Of a DNA stretch of 64,000 nucleotides, positions 18,693-27,199 are shown one piece after another. The notes beneath the pieces are model-generated. The model saw nothing but the letters and a program-made list of their open reading frames with translations. It searched no databases and was not told where the DNA came from. Source of the DNA: Rhizobium sp. CCGE 510 (lineage in GTDB: Bacteria > Pseudomonadota > Alphaproteobacteria > Rhizobiales > Rhizobiaceae). Position numbers and translations under genes: made by a program. The stretch is taken from NCBI RefSeq assembly GCF_000292525.1, contig NZ_AEYF01000001.1:124001-188000 (forward strand), given 5' to 3'. Position 1 is the stretch's first letter; every line of letters begins with the position of its first letter.

Positions 18693-18902
18693 CTACATTT
18701 CAGCGGCATAGAATAATTGGTTGCCCATTTCTCGCAGATATATTCCCTTTTCGTTCGTGATAACGCCGCGCTCCGTTCCCCCGTCCATTAGAAACATCTC
18801 ATAGTTGAAACGATCGCGTGGATTGAACGCATGTCGCGCGCACGTAAAAATTGCCCGAACGAGCCGCGATTGTTTCCATAATGAAAGAATGCTATTCGAC
18901 AT
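18693..18902 (-). CDS. Possible small hypothetical protein, 69 aa
   Basis: An open frame inside the otherwise empty 18549-19022 spacer encodes a protein-like sequence with the segments SILSLWKQSRLVRAIF and DRFNYEMFLMDGG and a GIYLREMGNQLFYAAEM end. No strong ribosome site precedes the ATG at 18902 and I know no homologue, so it could be chance. It is divergent from the DMT transporter gene. Confidence 0.35.
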   Translation of the reverse strand: MSNSILSLWKQSRLVRAIFTCARHAFNPRDRFNYEMFLMDGGTERGVITNEKGIYLREMGNQLFYAAEM

Positions 18903-19022
18903 ATGCACGTGTCCGCGACCGCTGCCTGTGCATTTCGTGCAAATCCCAGTTGTCCTTTCAGTAAATTGAAACGCCGAAGGCGAGGCGTTTCCGCTTCCAT
19001 CATCTTTCCCGGACTCACTCTC

Positions 19023-19859
19023 TTGCCGCTCGACGTCATTCTGCTCGTTCTCTTCGGCGCACTGCTGCACGCGACATGGAACGCCATCGTCAAGGCGGGA
19101 AGCGATAAATCCCTCGATGCGGCGTTGATCTCTGCCGGGGGCGCGGTTTCGGCACTGCCGTTCTTGGCATTCCTGCCGTTGCCGCAAGCCTCGGCCTGGC
19201 CGTTCATCGGCGCCTCGGCCATCCTGCAGTTCGTCTATTTCCAGTTGGTGGCCGCCGCCTACCGGGCTGGCGATATCGGCCTGGTCTATCCGCTGATGCG
19301 TGGCTGCGCACCACTGCTGATCGCTGCGACAAGCGGTTTCATCCTCAAGGAAGATCTTTCCGGCGGCGCTCTTGCCGGCACGATGACGATCTGCGCCGGC
19401 GTGCTGACGCTCGCTCTGGAGGCGCGGCGCGGCAGTAGCCGCGCCGTCATGCTCTCGCTTGTCAACGCCTGCGTCATCGCCAGCTACACCTATGTCGACG
19501 GCATCGGCGCGCGCCTTTCCGGGAATGCGATTTCCTACACCTTGTGGATGTCGCTGCTGCCACCCGTCCTGCTGTTTTCCTGGGCGGTTTCGCAACGCGG
19601 CACCGTGGCCGTGGCGCGTCATGTTCGTCGCAACTGGTGGCGCGGCCTCCTCGGCGGCGCCGGCTCGATCGCGTCCTACGGGCTGGCCCTCTGGGCGATG
19701 ACGAAAGCCCCGGTCGCAACCGTCGCAGCGCTGCGTGAAACCGCGATCCTCTTTGCGTTGGTGATCTCGATTACCGTCTTCAAGGAAAAAGCCAGCGCCT
19801 GGCGCTACGTCGCCGGCGTCGTCATCGCGATCGGCGGGCTGGTTCTGAAACTGGCGTAA
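19023..19859 (+). CDS. EamA-family (DMT) permease, about 278 aa
   Basis: A hydrophobic protein with about ten transmembrane segments and the EamA-type start LLVLFGALLHATWNAIVKAG-like pattern, ending in VVIAIGGLVLKLA. The open frame extends to an ATG at 18903, but the extra 40 residues are basic and unlike the family; a TTG at 19023 immediately before the first membrane helix is the likelier start. The substrate is unknown. The stop codon abuts the convergent enoyl-CoA hydratase gene with no spacer. Confidence 0.82.
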   Translation: MPLDVILLVLFGALLHATWNAIVKAGSDKSLDAALISAGGAVSALPFLAFLPLPQASAWPFIGASAILQFVYFQLVAAAYRAGDIGLVYPLMRGCAPLLIAATSGFILKEDLSGGALAGTMTICAGVLTLALEARRGSSRAVMLSLVNACVIASYTYVDGIGARLSGNAISYTLWMSLLPPVLLFSWAVSQRGTVAVARHVRRNWWRGLLGGAGSIASYGLALWAMTKAPVATVAALRETAILFALVISITVFKEKASAWRYVAGVVIAIGGLVLKLA

Positions 19860-20684
19860 TTACTCGCCCTTCCATTCCGGCGTGCGCTTGCGGAGAAAGG
19901 CGCCGATCCCTTCCTGCGCATCCTGCGTCAGCATGCTGTCGACCATCACTTTGGTGGTATAATCATAGGCCGCCTCCACCGGCAGTCCGAGCTGGCGGTT
20001 GAACGCTTCCTTGCCGATCTTCAGCGTCAGCGGCGATTTGCTGGCGATGACAGCCGTATATTTGGAAACCACCTGCGCCAGATACTGCTTCGGCACGATG
20101 CGATTGACGAGGCCGAAATCCTTGGCGGTCGAGGCATCGATCGTCTCGCCGGTCAAAAGCATCTCCATCGCCTGCTTGCGGTGGGCGGCACGGGAAACGG
20201 CCACCATCGGCGTCGAACAGAACAGGCCGATATTGACGCCCGGAGTGCAGAAGGTCGAACTATCCGTGCAGATCGCCAGATCGCAGGAGGCGACGAGCTG
20301 GCAGCCGGCCGCCGTTGCAAGCCCGTCGACCTCGGCGATGACGGGCTTCGGCAGGTGCGCGATCTTCAGCATCAGATCGGCGCAGAGCCGGAAGGCCCTC
20401 TCGAAGAAACCAGCCCCCTGATCGTCATCAGCGCGATGGGCGCTCATTTCTTTGAGATCATGCCCGGCGGAGAAGACATTGCCGGTCGAGGCGATGACGA
20501 CGACCCGCACATCCGAATCCGACGCGGCCGTATCAAGTTCGGTCATCAATCTCTTGAGTAGTGCGATCGAGAGCACATTGGCCGGCGGGTTGTTGAGCAC
20601 GAGGCGCAACACGCCGTCGCGCAGTGAGCGGACCAGCAATCCATCCGCCCTGTCTGCGTCCGGGAAGGATACGATTTCGGCCAT
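19860..20684 (-). CDS. Enoyl-CoA hydratase/isomerase family protein, 274 aa
   Basis: A crotonase-fold protein. The CoA-binding and oxyanion segment is GNVFSAGHDLKEM (about residues 68-80) and the second oxyanion block is LATAAGCQLVASCDLAI. The position usually holding the first catalytic Glu of hydratases is not obvious, so isomerase or another crotonase activity is possible. The start at 20684 has a GGGAGC site. It converges with the DMT permease gene. Confidence 0.88.
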   Translation of the reverse strand: MAEIVSFPDADRADGLLVRSLRDGVLRLVLNNPPANVLSIALLKRLMTELDTAASDSDVRVVVIASTGNVFSAGHDLKEMSAHRADDDQGAGFFERAFRLCADLMLKIAHLPKPVIAEVDGLATAAGCQLVASCDLAICTDSSTFCTPGVNIGLFCSTPMVAVSRAAHRKQAMEMLLTGETIDASTAKDFGLVNRIVPKQYLAQVVSKYTAVIASKSPLTLKIGKEAFNRQLGLPVEAAYDYTTKVMVDSMLTQDAQEGIGAFLRKRTPEWKGE

Positions 20685-20781
20685 GATGCTGCTCCCTGCG
20701 TTCGATTGCCAGACGGACGTATTGCCACAAGGCGCCTGTAATTTCGAGCAGGATCCGCGTTTTCCGCACAGGTCGCCGCGG

Positions 20782-21012
20782 TCAGCACCAGAACCAGGAT
20801 TTTGCGGTCTCCGCCTTTGCCTGTGCACGGGTCAGACCGATATCGCAAAGCTCGTTGTCGGTGAGTTCCGACAGCGTGCGGCGGCTGCGGCGCTTTTCAA
20901 GGCGATGCGCGACGACGGCCAGCAGCCACCGGCCCCAGCGCGCCCTTCCGCGAAGTCTCGACTGAACGATATGGTGCGATGTCGCAAGGATCTCGCTAAT
21001 CTCCAAGGCCAT
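20782..21012 (-). CDS. DUF1127 domain small protein, 76 aa
   Basis: A short basic protein with the DUF1127 signature RRTLSELTDNELCDIGLTRAQ. Small DUF1127 proteins are abundant in alpha-proteobacteria and some have been tied to RNA turnover and phosphate or stress responses. An AAGGGA site precedes the ATG at 21012. It is divergent from the LysR gene, and a 26-bp inverted repeat lies between them (21069-21094), so the LysR protein may control it. Confidence 0.88.
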   Translation of the reverse strand: MALEISEILATSHHIVQSRLRGRARWGRWLLAVVAHRLEKRRSRRTLSELTDNELCDIGLTRAQAKAETAKSWFWC

Positions 21013-21068
21013 CTCATTTTCCCTTTTTCGACGGATAAAAGATGCGCTGGATAATGCAGCGAAGGAAG

Positions 21069-21094
21069 CTTATGGATATTATGAGATGCATAAG
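21069..21094. promoter_or_regulatory. Candidate LysR operator (inverted repeat)
   Basis: CTTATG and CATAAG arms separated by 14 bases, containing a T-N11-A-type arrangement. It lies 12 bp before the LysR start at 21107 and 57 bp from the DUF1127 start, the usual place for LysR autoregulation and control of a divergent gene. Confidence 0.5.
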
Positions 21095-21106
21095 GATTTC
21101 TTTTGT

Positions 21107-21985
21107 ATGGCGCTCAACCTCGATCAGCTCGCGACCTTCGTCAACGTCGCCGATCTCGGAAGCTTTACGGCCGCCGCCGACAAGGAGGGACTGACCCAAC
21201 CGGCCGTCAGCCTGCAGGTGAAAGGGCTCGAGCAGCGGCTCGGCGTCCGGCTGATCGAGCGTGTCGGACGGCGGGCGCAGCCGACCGCCGCAGGCCTCGA
21301 CCTGCTCGTGCATGCAAGACGCCTGCTCCAGGACGCGGGTGCAGCTGAAGAAGCGATGACGCCCTACAGGGATGGGGCCAGCGGCCGCGTGCGCATCGGC
21401 AGCGGCGGCACGGCGTCGATCCACCTGCTTCCTCGCGCCATTGCCGCCGTTAGAAAATCTATGCCCGGCCTCGAAATTATCGTGCGCATCGGCGATGCCG
21501 ACGACATTTTGCGCGACCTGGAGGCCAACAGCCTCGACATCGCCGTCGTTGCCTTGCCGGCTTCGGGGCGCAACTTCGAGATCGAACCATTCTACGAGGA
21601 GGAATTGCTGGCCGTCGCGCCCGCCGGCAGCCTCATGCCCGACGGCGGACCGGACGCCGCCTTCATGCGCGACAAGACACTGTTGCTTTATGAAGGCGGC
21701 AATACGCGACGGGCAATCGATGCGTGGCTCTCCGAACCGGATACCAGTGTCCGACCGGCGATGGAGTTCGGCAGCATCGAGGCGATCAAGGAACTGGTGG
21801 CTGTCGGGCTCGGCTGGTCGATCCTGCCGGGACTGGCGCTGAGGCGCGACCGGGCCAGCCTCGTGACGACATCATCGCTAAAACCGAAGCTCACGCGCCG
21901 TCTCGGCATGGTTCTGCGCCGCGACAAACACCTGACACGCGGGCTTCGCGACATCATGAAGTGCCTGCGCGAGTTCAAAGGTTAA
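21107..21985 (+). CDS. LysR-family transcriptional regulator, 292 aa
   Basis: The N-terminal winged helix-turn-helix is clear (NLDQLATFVNVADLGSFTAA, then EGLTQPAVSLQVKGLEQRLG), followed by a type-2 periplasmic-binding-like effector domain with GRVRIGSGGT and DLEANSLDIAVVALP. The ATG at 21107 with AAGGA upstream is chosen over the ATG at 21086, because the latter lies within the inverted repeat and adds seven atypical residues. Likely targets are itself and the divergent DUF1127 gene; the effector is unknown. Confidence 0.9.
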   Translation: MALNLDQLATFVNVADLGSFTAAADKEGLTQPAVSLQVKGLEQRLGVRLIERVGRRAQPTAAGLDLLVHARRLLQDAGAAEEAMTPYRDGASGRVRIGSGGTASIHLLPRAIAAVRKSMPGLEIIVRIGDADDILRDLEANSLDIAVVALPASGRNFEIEPFYEEELLAVAPAGSLMPDGGPDAAFMRDKTLLLYEGGNTRRAIDAWLSEPDTSVRPAMEFGSIEAIKELVAVGLGWSILPGLALRRDRASLVTTSSLKPKLTRRLGMVLRRDKHLTRGLRDIMKCLREFKG

Positions 21986-22125
21986 GGCCATTTTCGCACC
22001 CGGCGGGCATGGAAAACGTCAGGGCATCGCAGTCCGCCGTTCGATCAATGTGTGGTGTCATAATACCTCACGCATAACCCATTGTTTTCGCTTTGATATT
22101 TTTCAGCGCGCCGAAACGACCGATA

Positions 22126-22154
22126 TTGACCCAATATCACATTCCCTTTATACA
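22126..22154 (+). promoter_or_regulatory. Sigma-70 promoter of rplM-rpsI
   Basis: TTGACC and TATACA separated by exactly 17 bases, an excellent match to the housekeeping consensus. Transcription is expected to begin near 22161, giving a leader of about 116 nt before rplM. Confidence 0.8.
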
Positions 22155-22165
22155 CCGTGCAGAAC

Positions 22166-22191
22166 GCAGCCTGTCCGGGCTGCTTTCTTTT
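22166..22191 (+). terminator. Start-proximal hairpin with T-run in the rplM leader
   Basis: GCAGCC and GGCTGC form a six-base-pair stem with a six-base loop, followed at once by TTTCTTTTT. It begins only about five bases after the predicted transcription start. It looks like a small intrinsic terminator or attenuator ahead of the ribosomal protein genes. Confidence 0.5.
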
Positions 22192-22276
22192 TGGCATGGC
22201 GCGAGCCTGCCAATCCAAGCAACAAGAAACGCCCTTCAAGCCTTCGGGCCAAGGGTCTCAAAAGAGAGTATTCACT

Positions 22277-22741
22277 ATGGCAACCTTCTCCCAGAAGCCT
22301 GCAGAGGTGGAGAAGAAGTGGGTGATCATCGACGCCGAAGGGCTGGTCGTTGGCCGTCTCGCTTCCATCATCGCTATGCGCCTGCGCGGCAAGCACAAGG
22401 CAACCTTCACGCCTCACGTTGACGACGGCGACAACGTCATCGTGATCAATGCCGACAAGGTCGTTTTCACCGGCAAGAAGTATTCCGACAAGGTTTACTA
22501 CTGGCACACCGGTTTTGCCGGCGGCATCAAGGAACGCACCGCGCGCCAGATCATCGAAGGCCGCTTCCCGGAGCGCGTCCTCGAAAAGGCCGTCGAACGC
22601 ATGGTTCCGCGTGGCCCGCTCGGCCGTCGCCAGATGAAGAACCTGCGCGTTTACGCCGGCTCTAACCATCCCCATGAAGCCCAGCAGCCGGTCGCCCTCG
22701 ACGTTGCCGTGCTCAACAAAAAGAATGTAAGGAGCGCCTGA
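22277..22741 (+). CDS. rplM: 50S ribosomal protein L13
   Basis: 154 residues with L13 hallmarks: [16 protein letters not shown] at the start, [17 protein letters not shown], the [17 protein letters not shown] block and [18 protein letters not shown] near the end. It is an assembly-early protein of the large ribosomal subunit. The ATG at 22277 is chosen because the alignment with the family begins there. It forms an operon with rpsI, two bases after its stop, as in most bacteria. Confidence 0.98.
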   Translation: MATFSQKPAEVEKKWVIIDAEGLVVGRLASIIAMRLRGKHKATFTPHVDDGDNVIVINADKVVFTGKKYSDKVYYWHTGFAGGIKERTARQIIEGRFPERVLEKAVERMVPRGPLGRRQMKNLRVYAGSNHPHEAQQPVALDVAVLNKKNVRSA

Positions 22742-22743
22742 TC

Positions 22744-23211
22744 ATGGCTGACCTCTCCTCCCTGAAGGATCTCGGCACGATTTCCGAATCTGCTGCTCCG
22801 GCCCACGTCCGCAAGGTCGACTCGCTCGGCCGCTCTTACGCGACCGGCAAGCGCAAGAACGCCGTCGCTCGCGTCTGGCTCAAGCCGGGCTCCGGCAAGA
22901 TCATCGTCAACGGCAAGGAATTTGCGGAATATTTCGCGCGTCCGGTGCTGCAGATGATTCTGCGCCAGCCGATCGTTGCAGCTGCCCGTGACGGCCAGTT
23001 CGACATCATCGCAACCGTTGCCGGCGGCGGTCTGTCCGGACAGGCCGGTGCCGTTCGCCACGGCCTGTCCAAGGCGCTCACCTACTTCGAACCGGGCCTT
23101 CGCTCGGTGCTGAAGAAGGGCGGCTTCCTGACCCGCGACAGCCGCGTCGTCGAACGCAAGAAGTACGGCAAGGCAAAGGCCCGCCGCTCGTTCCAGTTCT
23201 CCAAGCGTTAA
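22744..23211 (+). CDS. rpsI: 30S ribosomal protein S9
   Basis: 155 residues. After an N-terminal alpha-proteobacterial extension of about 35 residues, the S9 core begins [20 protein letters not shown] and continues with [20 protein letters not shown]. It ends in the conserved basic tail [18 protein letters not shown], whose last Arg reaches the ribosomal P-site. Translationally coupled to rplM and followed by a strong terminator. Confidence 0.98.
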   Translation: MADLSSLKDLGTISESAAPAHVRKVDSLGRSYATGKRKNAVARVWLKPGSGKIIVNGKEFAEYFARPVLQMILRQPIVAAARDGQFDIIATVAGGGLSGQAGAVRHGLSKALTYFEPGLRSVLKKGGFLTRDSRVVERKKYGKAKARRSFQFSKR

Positions 23212-23235
23212 TCGCTTCGGACAGACGGAATTACG

Positions 23236-23262
23236 AAGGCCGGGGCAACCCGGCCTTTTTTG
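23236..23262 (+). terminator. Terminator of the rplM-rpsI operon
   Basis: AAGGCCGGG, loop GCAA, CCCGGCCTTTTTTG: a perfect nine-base-pair stem with a T-run, 24 bp after the rpsI stop. Confidence 0.95.
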
Positions 23263-23434
23263 TTGTGCAATCGGCTTCTGATAAAGGGCAGACCACTACC
23301 GCGCTGCGCGTCGTTCAGGACCCCAACGCGCAAAACCGTGCGGCGATTCTTTGGTAACGGCATGGGTCAAACAAAAGCAGAAAGAGCGCGTCTGAAAGAT
23401 AGTGACGTGCTTTGGTTCTTCCTGGCGACGTGCA

Positions 23435-25405
23435 TCAGTCGGAAGAAAGGGCGGCCACGCCGTTCCCATCCACCATGTCGTCTTGCCTGAGAGCGGCCAG
23501 GATTTCGTCGGCGACGGCTTCCGCACCCGCCGAGGTGAAATGCACCTTGTCGGAGATGAACGTCTTGCCGTCCCGCGCCAGATCGCATCGGCCCGCCTCT
23601 CTCCCGCAGAAAATCCTCGCCGGATCGACGCGCAGGACATGCCTGTCTTTGGGGCCGTCGAGATAGGCGTAGGAAGGCGACGATTGCTGGAGAAATTCAT
23701 CCCGGGCGATCGTGATCGTCGGCGCCGGCGTGCCCTTGTGCATCAGTTTCGCAACCTTGGCTGCGATCTCCGTGTCACCGCGCGGATGCGGATAGACGAT
23801 GACGACGCGGATGCCGGCCGATGTCAGCGCGCCGACGGTTTTGTCGAAAGCATCCCTCAACCTCTGCCCCACGTCTGATGTCGCGATCTCTTCGCCGTTG
23901 AAGATGTATCGGGATTGCTCGAAAAAGATCTTCCAGGACGCGGCGAGGAAAACCGTTTTCACCTGGCTCTTGACGAGGTAATCGATCGCCGCGGCGTTGA
24001 AAGCGCCGCAATCGCGCGCCTGGTGGGGGACCATCGAGACGTCGGCGACCGGCGCACAAAAGCTGTGTGTGATCTGCTGCAGGCCGATATTCATGCCGTC
24101 CAGGCGCTTGGCCAGCGCCGGCGTCAGCGACGATGCGAGGGAATCTCCGAGGATGGCGTATGTCTGGGCGTGGCTGCCGTTGAATATGCAGTCCTCAATC
24201 GGCATTGCATCCCAGCCCGACGAGCCCTCGAAAAGGCAGGTCTTGCTCCAATCATTGTCCGCCATGAATTCCTTGATCGGCGTCGGCAGCCGCCATGGAA
24301 TGCCGCGCGTGTCATGGCCGTAAATGCCGAAGGCGATGAAGGCTGCAAGGATCAGGGATACAGATGCGACCAGGCTGCGGCTGGACGGCAGCAATCGACG
24401 CTCGCCCCTGCGGAACGGCTGCTCGACAAAACGCCAGGAGACATAGGCGAGCACAAGAGAAAGGCAGGCGAGAGCGCCCATCACGGTCAGCGGGGGCGGA
24501 TCGATACTGCGGATCCGCGCGAAGGCAAAAAGCGGCTGGTGCCAGAGATAGGCGCTGTAGCTGATCTGTCCGATCATGGTGAAGGCACGGGTCGAAAGCA
24601 GTGCCGCCACCCAGGTTCCCTGTCGCGCATGGAGCAGCACGAGCATCGTGCCGACCACAGGAACCAAAGCGAGCGTGGAGGGAATGGGCGAGGTTTCGTC
24701 GAAATAGAAGACGGAGAAGGCAATCATGCCGAACCCGAGGAGCGACAACGGATCGCTGCCGCGCTTTTGCCCCTTCAACTGCACCAAGCTGCAGATCGAT
24801 CCGGCCAGAAACTCCCAGGCCCGCGAGGGCAGGAAATAGAAATTGGCCGAGGGAAAGACTCGCGAGGCCCACTCGCTGTAGGCAAGGCTGGCACACGCGA
24901 TCGCAACCAGGACCGCAAACAGCCAGCTCGGCTTGCGTTTCCACATGAATAGGATGAGCAGCGGAAAGAACATGTAATACTGTTCTTCGACGGCGAGGCT
25001 CCAGAGGTGGAGCAGCGGCACCTCTCCTGCCTCCGGCGCGAAATAGCCGCTCTTGAACCAGAACAGGAAATTGGCGCCGGAAAGACTGGTAGCAATCAGG
25101 CTATCTGAGAAGGCGCGAAACTCCTCCGGCATGACCCAGAGCCAGGCAAAGGGCAGACAGCACAGGACGACGAGAAACAGCGCCGGCAGCAGCCGGCGGG
25201 CGCGGCGCTCATAAAATGCCGCCAGCGAGAATGAGCCGTTACGCATCTCCTCAAGGATAATCGAGGTGATCAAAAAGCCGCTGATCACGAAGAAAACGTC
25301 GACACCGATGAAGCCGCCGCTGAAGACACTGAAGCCCGCATGAAACAGAATGACAGGCATCACCGCGGCCGTCCGCAGGCCGTCGATCTCTCTTCGGTAA
25401 ATCAC
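23435..25405 (-). CDS. Membrane acyltransferase with SGNH domain (OafA/YrhL type), 656 aa
   Basis: The N-terminal half (about 1-340) is an acyltransferase-3 domain with about ten membrane helices; it starts YRREIDGLRTAAVMPVILFH, includes GFIGVDVFFVISGFLIT and the ERRARRLLPAL motif. The C-terminal half (about 380-650) is an SGNH hydrolase-like domain with the nucleophile segment ILGDSLASS and the DKVHFTSAGA block with Asp/His. Such fusions O-acetylate cell-surface polysaccharides or lipopolysaccharide. The gene stands alone; its target polymer is unknown. Confidence 0.9.
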   Translation of the reverse strand: MIYRREIDGLRTAAVMPVILFHAGFSVFSGGFIGVDVFFVISGFLITSIILEEMRNGSFSLAAFYERRARRLLPALFLVVLCCLPFAWLWVMPEEFRAFSDSLIATSLSGANFLFWFKSGYFAPEAGEVPLLHLWSLAVEEQYYMFFPLLILFMWKRKPSWLFAVLVAIACASLAYSEWASRVFPSANFYFLPSRAWEFLAGSICSLVQLKGQKRGSDPLSLLGFGMIAFSVFYFDETSPIPSTLALVPVVGTMLVLLHARQGTWVAALLSTRAFTMIGQISYSAYLWHQPLFAFARIRSIDPPPLTVMGALACLSLVLAYVSWRFVEQPFRRGERRLLPSSRSLVASVSLILAAFIAFGIYGHDTRGIPWRLPTPIKEFMADNDWSKTCLFEGSSGWDAMPIEDCIFNGSHAQTYAILGDSLASSLTPALAKRLDGMNIGLQQITHSFCAPVADVSMVPHQARDCGAFNAAAIDYLVKSQVKTVFLAASWKIFFEQSRYIFNGEEIATSDVGQRLRDAFDKTVGALTSAGIRVVIVYPHPRGDTEIAAKVAKLMHKGTPAPTITIARDEFLQQSSPSYAYLDGPKDRHVLRVDPARIFCGREAGRCDLARDGKTFISDKVHFTSAGAEAVADEILAALRQDDMVDGNGVAALSSD

Positions 25406-25786
25406 TTAAATATTCCTGAGATATAATGTACTTGCCAACGATGCGGGACCGAATCTACAACCCGGCCTTGCATAGGCAATCGGCATTTTTCCTGCAAGTA
25501 TGAATTTTATAAAAAATTTGACTAAACCACCGCTTTTATCGCTATCGGCGGTGCAGGAGAAAGAGTGTTCCGTTGCCGAGCCCCGGCTACACTGCTAGAC
25601 AAGGGGCAAATGGCTTCGCAAGCGAGCGGAGCCGCAGCCAGGGGCGCATGATGGGAGCAACCAAGTCCGCAGACAAATAGGCCGCAACAACTCTGCCCTG
25701 TTGTTGCGGCGTCTGTCCGGCCAATCCTGATACTGATGAAGAGACAGATCGCCGCCGAATGAAATCATTTGAGCGGGTTCTTTCCC
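25406..25786. other. Spacer between acyltransferase and MFS pump genes
   Basis: Divergent 380-bp spacer, AT-rich at 25480-25540. It contains one inverted repeat, CCGCAACAAC/GTTGTTGCGG around 25680-25711, without a T-run. No coding frame or RNA gene is supported. It presumably carries the promoters of both flanking genes. Confidence 0.5.
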
Positions 25787-26971
25787 ATGTCTTATCCCAA
25801 AATCCAGCAGTGGACCTATTCCGTGCCGACAGCCTTGCTGCTGATGGCGCCTTTCGACCTCCTGGCCTCGCTTGCCATGGACATCTATCTGCCGATTGTG
25901 CCGGTCATGCCGGCGGCGCTCGACACCTCGCCGGCCGTCATTCAACTGACCCTCAGCCTCTACATGCTCGTGCTCGGCGCCGGGCAGATCGCCTTCGGGC
26001 CGATTTCCGATCTTGTCGGACGACGGCCCGTCCTGCTTGCAGGCGCGGCACTCTTTACCGCTTCCTCCTTGCTGCTTGCCGCTTCCTCCTCGGCTCCGCT
26101 CTTCGTGGCCTTGAGGTTGCTGCAGGCCATTGGCGCGTCCGCGACCATGGTCGCGACCTTCGCAACCGTGCGTGACGTTTACGCCGGGCGTCCTGAAAGC
26201 ACCACGATCTATAGTCTTCTCGGCTCCATCCTTTCCTTCGTGCCTGCTTTGGGGCCGATCACCGGGGCCGTGATCGCCGCCCACTTCGGCTGGCGCGCCA
26301 TTTTCCTCGTCATCGGCCTGCTGTCGGTTGCCGCGCTTTGCAGCGCCAGTATGCGGTGGCCGGAAACCCGCCCTGCCGTAACCGCGAAGATCGCTCTGCG
26401 CCCAATCCTCACCAGCTTTCCCTTCTGGGTCTATACAGCGGGCTTCAGTGCGGCGATGGGCGGCTTCTTCGTCTTCTTCTCGACGGCACCCCGTATCCTG
26501 ATCGATAAAGCCGGTTTCTCCGGCATTGGCTTCAGCTTCGTCTTTGCCACGGTGGCGCTGGTGATGATCGTGACGGCGCGGTTCGCCAAACGCTTCACCA
26601 TGCGCTGGGGCGTTGCAGGCAGCCTTGCCAGAGGCATGGCAACGCTGCTTGTCGGCGCCGTGCTGCTTGCCATTGGAGAATTGTTTCTGCAGCCCTCCTT
26701 CACCAGCTTCGTCGTGCCGATGTGGATCATCGCGATCGGCATTGTCTTTGCGACGGCGGTCACCGCCAACGGCGCGCTCGACGCCTTTGGTGACACGGCG
26801 GGAACCGCGGTCGCATTCTATTTCTGCGCCGAGAGCATCATCGTCGGCGTTGCCGGAACCTTGTTCGTGGTTCTGCTCGGCGGCGACAGCGCCTGGCCGC
26901 TCGTGGGCTATGTCTGCGTGACCGCGCTGACGACCTTGGCTGGATTGTCGCTCCTGCCCGAGCCGACCTGA
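25787..26971 (+). CDS. CmlA/FloR-like MFS efflux pump, 394 aa
   Basis: Twelve-helix major facilitator. The early segment LLLMAPFDLLASLAMDIYLP, the motif GPISDLVGRRPVLL and the ATFATVRDVYAG block closely resemble the chloramphenicol/florfenicol exporters CmlA and FloR within the Bcr/CflA drug:proton antiporter group; FFVFFSTAPRILI and the VTANGALDAFGDTAGTA stretch also match. It may expel phenicols or a natural toxin. An in-frame TTG at 25769 is possible, but the ATG at 25787 aligns with the family. Codon use and GC look native, so recent transfer is not indicated. Confidence 0.85.
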   Translation: MSYPKIQQWTYSVPTALLLMAPFDLLASLAMDIYLPIVPVMPAALDTSPAVIQLTLSLYMLVLGAGQIAFGPISDLVGRRPVLLAGAALFTASSLLLAASSSAPLFVALRLLQAIGASATMVATFATVRDVYAGRPESTTIYSLLGSILSFVPALGPITGAVIAAHFGWRAIFLVIGLLSVAALCSASMRWPETRPAVTAKIALRPILTSFPFWVYTAGFSAAMGGFFVFFSTAPRILIDKAGFSGIGFSFVFATVALVMIVTARFAKRFTMRWGVAGSLARGMATLLVGAVLLAIGELFLQPSFTSFVVPMWIIAIGIVFATAVTANGALDAFGDTAGTAVAFYFCAESIIVGVAGTLFVVLLGGDSAWPLVGYVCVTALTTLAGLSLLPEPT

Positions 26972-26990
26972 GAAACAGACGGGCAAAGGT

Positions 26991-27017
26991 CGGCCGCTCG
27001 ATAATAACGAGCGGCCG
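26991..27017. terminator. Strong GC hairpin after the MFS pump gene
   Basis: Perfect ten-base-pair arms CGGCCGCTCG/CGAGCGGCCG with a seven-base loop, 20 bp after the stop. There is no T-run, so it may be a Rho-independent terminator of weak type or an mRNA-stabilising hairpin. Confidence 0.5.
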
Positions 27018-27199
27018 TCATCCGAACGATTGCTTGAAATCTGCCGGCACCTCGCCTACCCCTTTTCTCGCGCAGGGGATGGACCGATCTCCTCGCGAGA
27101 GATCCCCCCGCCCGACGCTCCGGCTTCGAATGGCGGCCCTGTGGTGTTGCGTCCACATCGAACGCGACAATGGTTCTGCGACCGAAAAAGGAGCACGAC

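Noticed and set aside
22045..22239. Minus-strand 64-codon frame overlapping the rplM leader
   Set aside because: It covers the rplM promoter and hairpin on the other strand and has no family features.
25595..26986. Minus-strand open frame of 463 codons opposite the MFS pump
   Set aside because: Its composition is Gly/Arg/His/Glu-rich and without any domain; the CmlA/FloR-like protein on the plus strand is clear.
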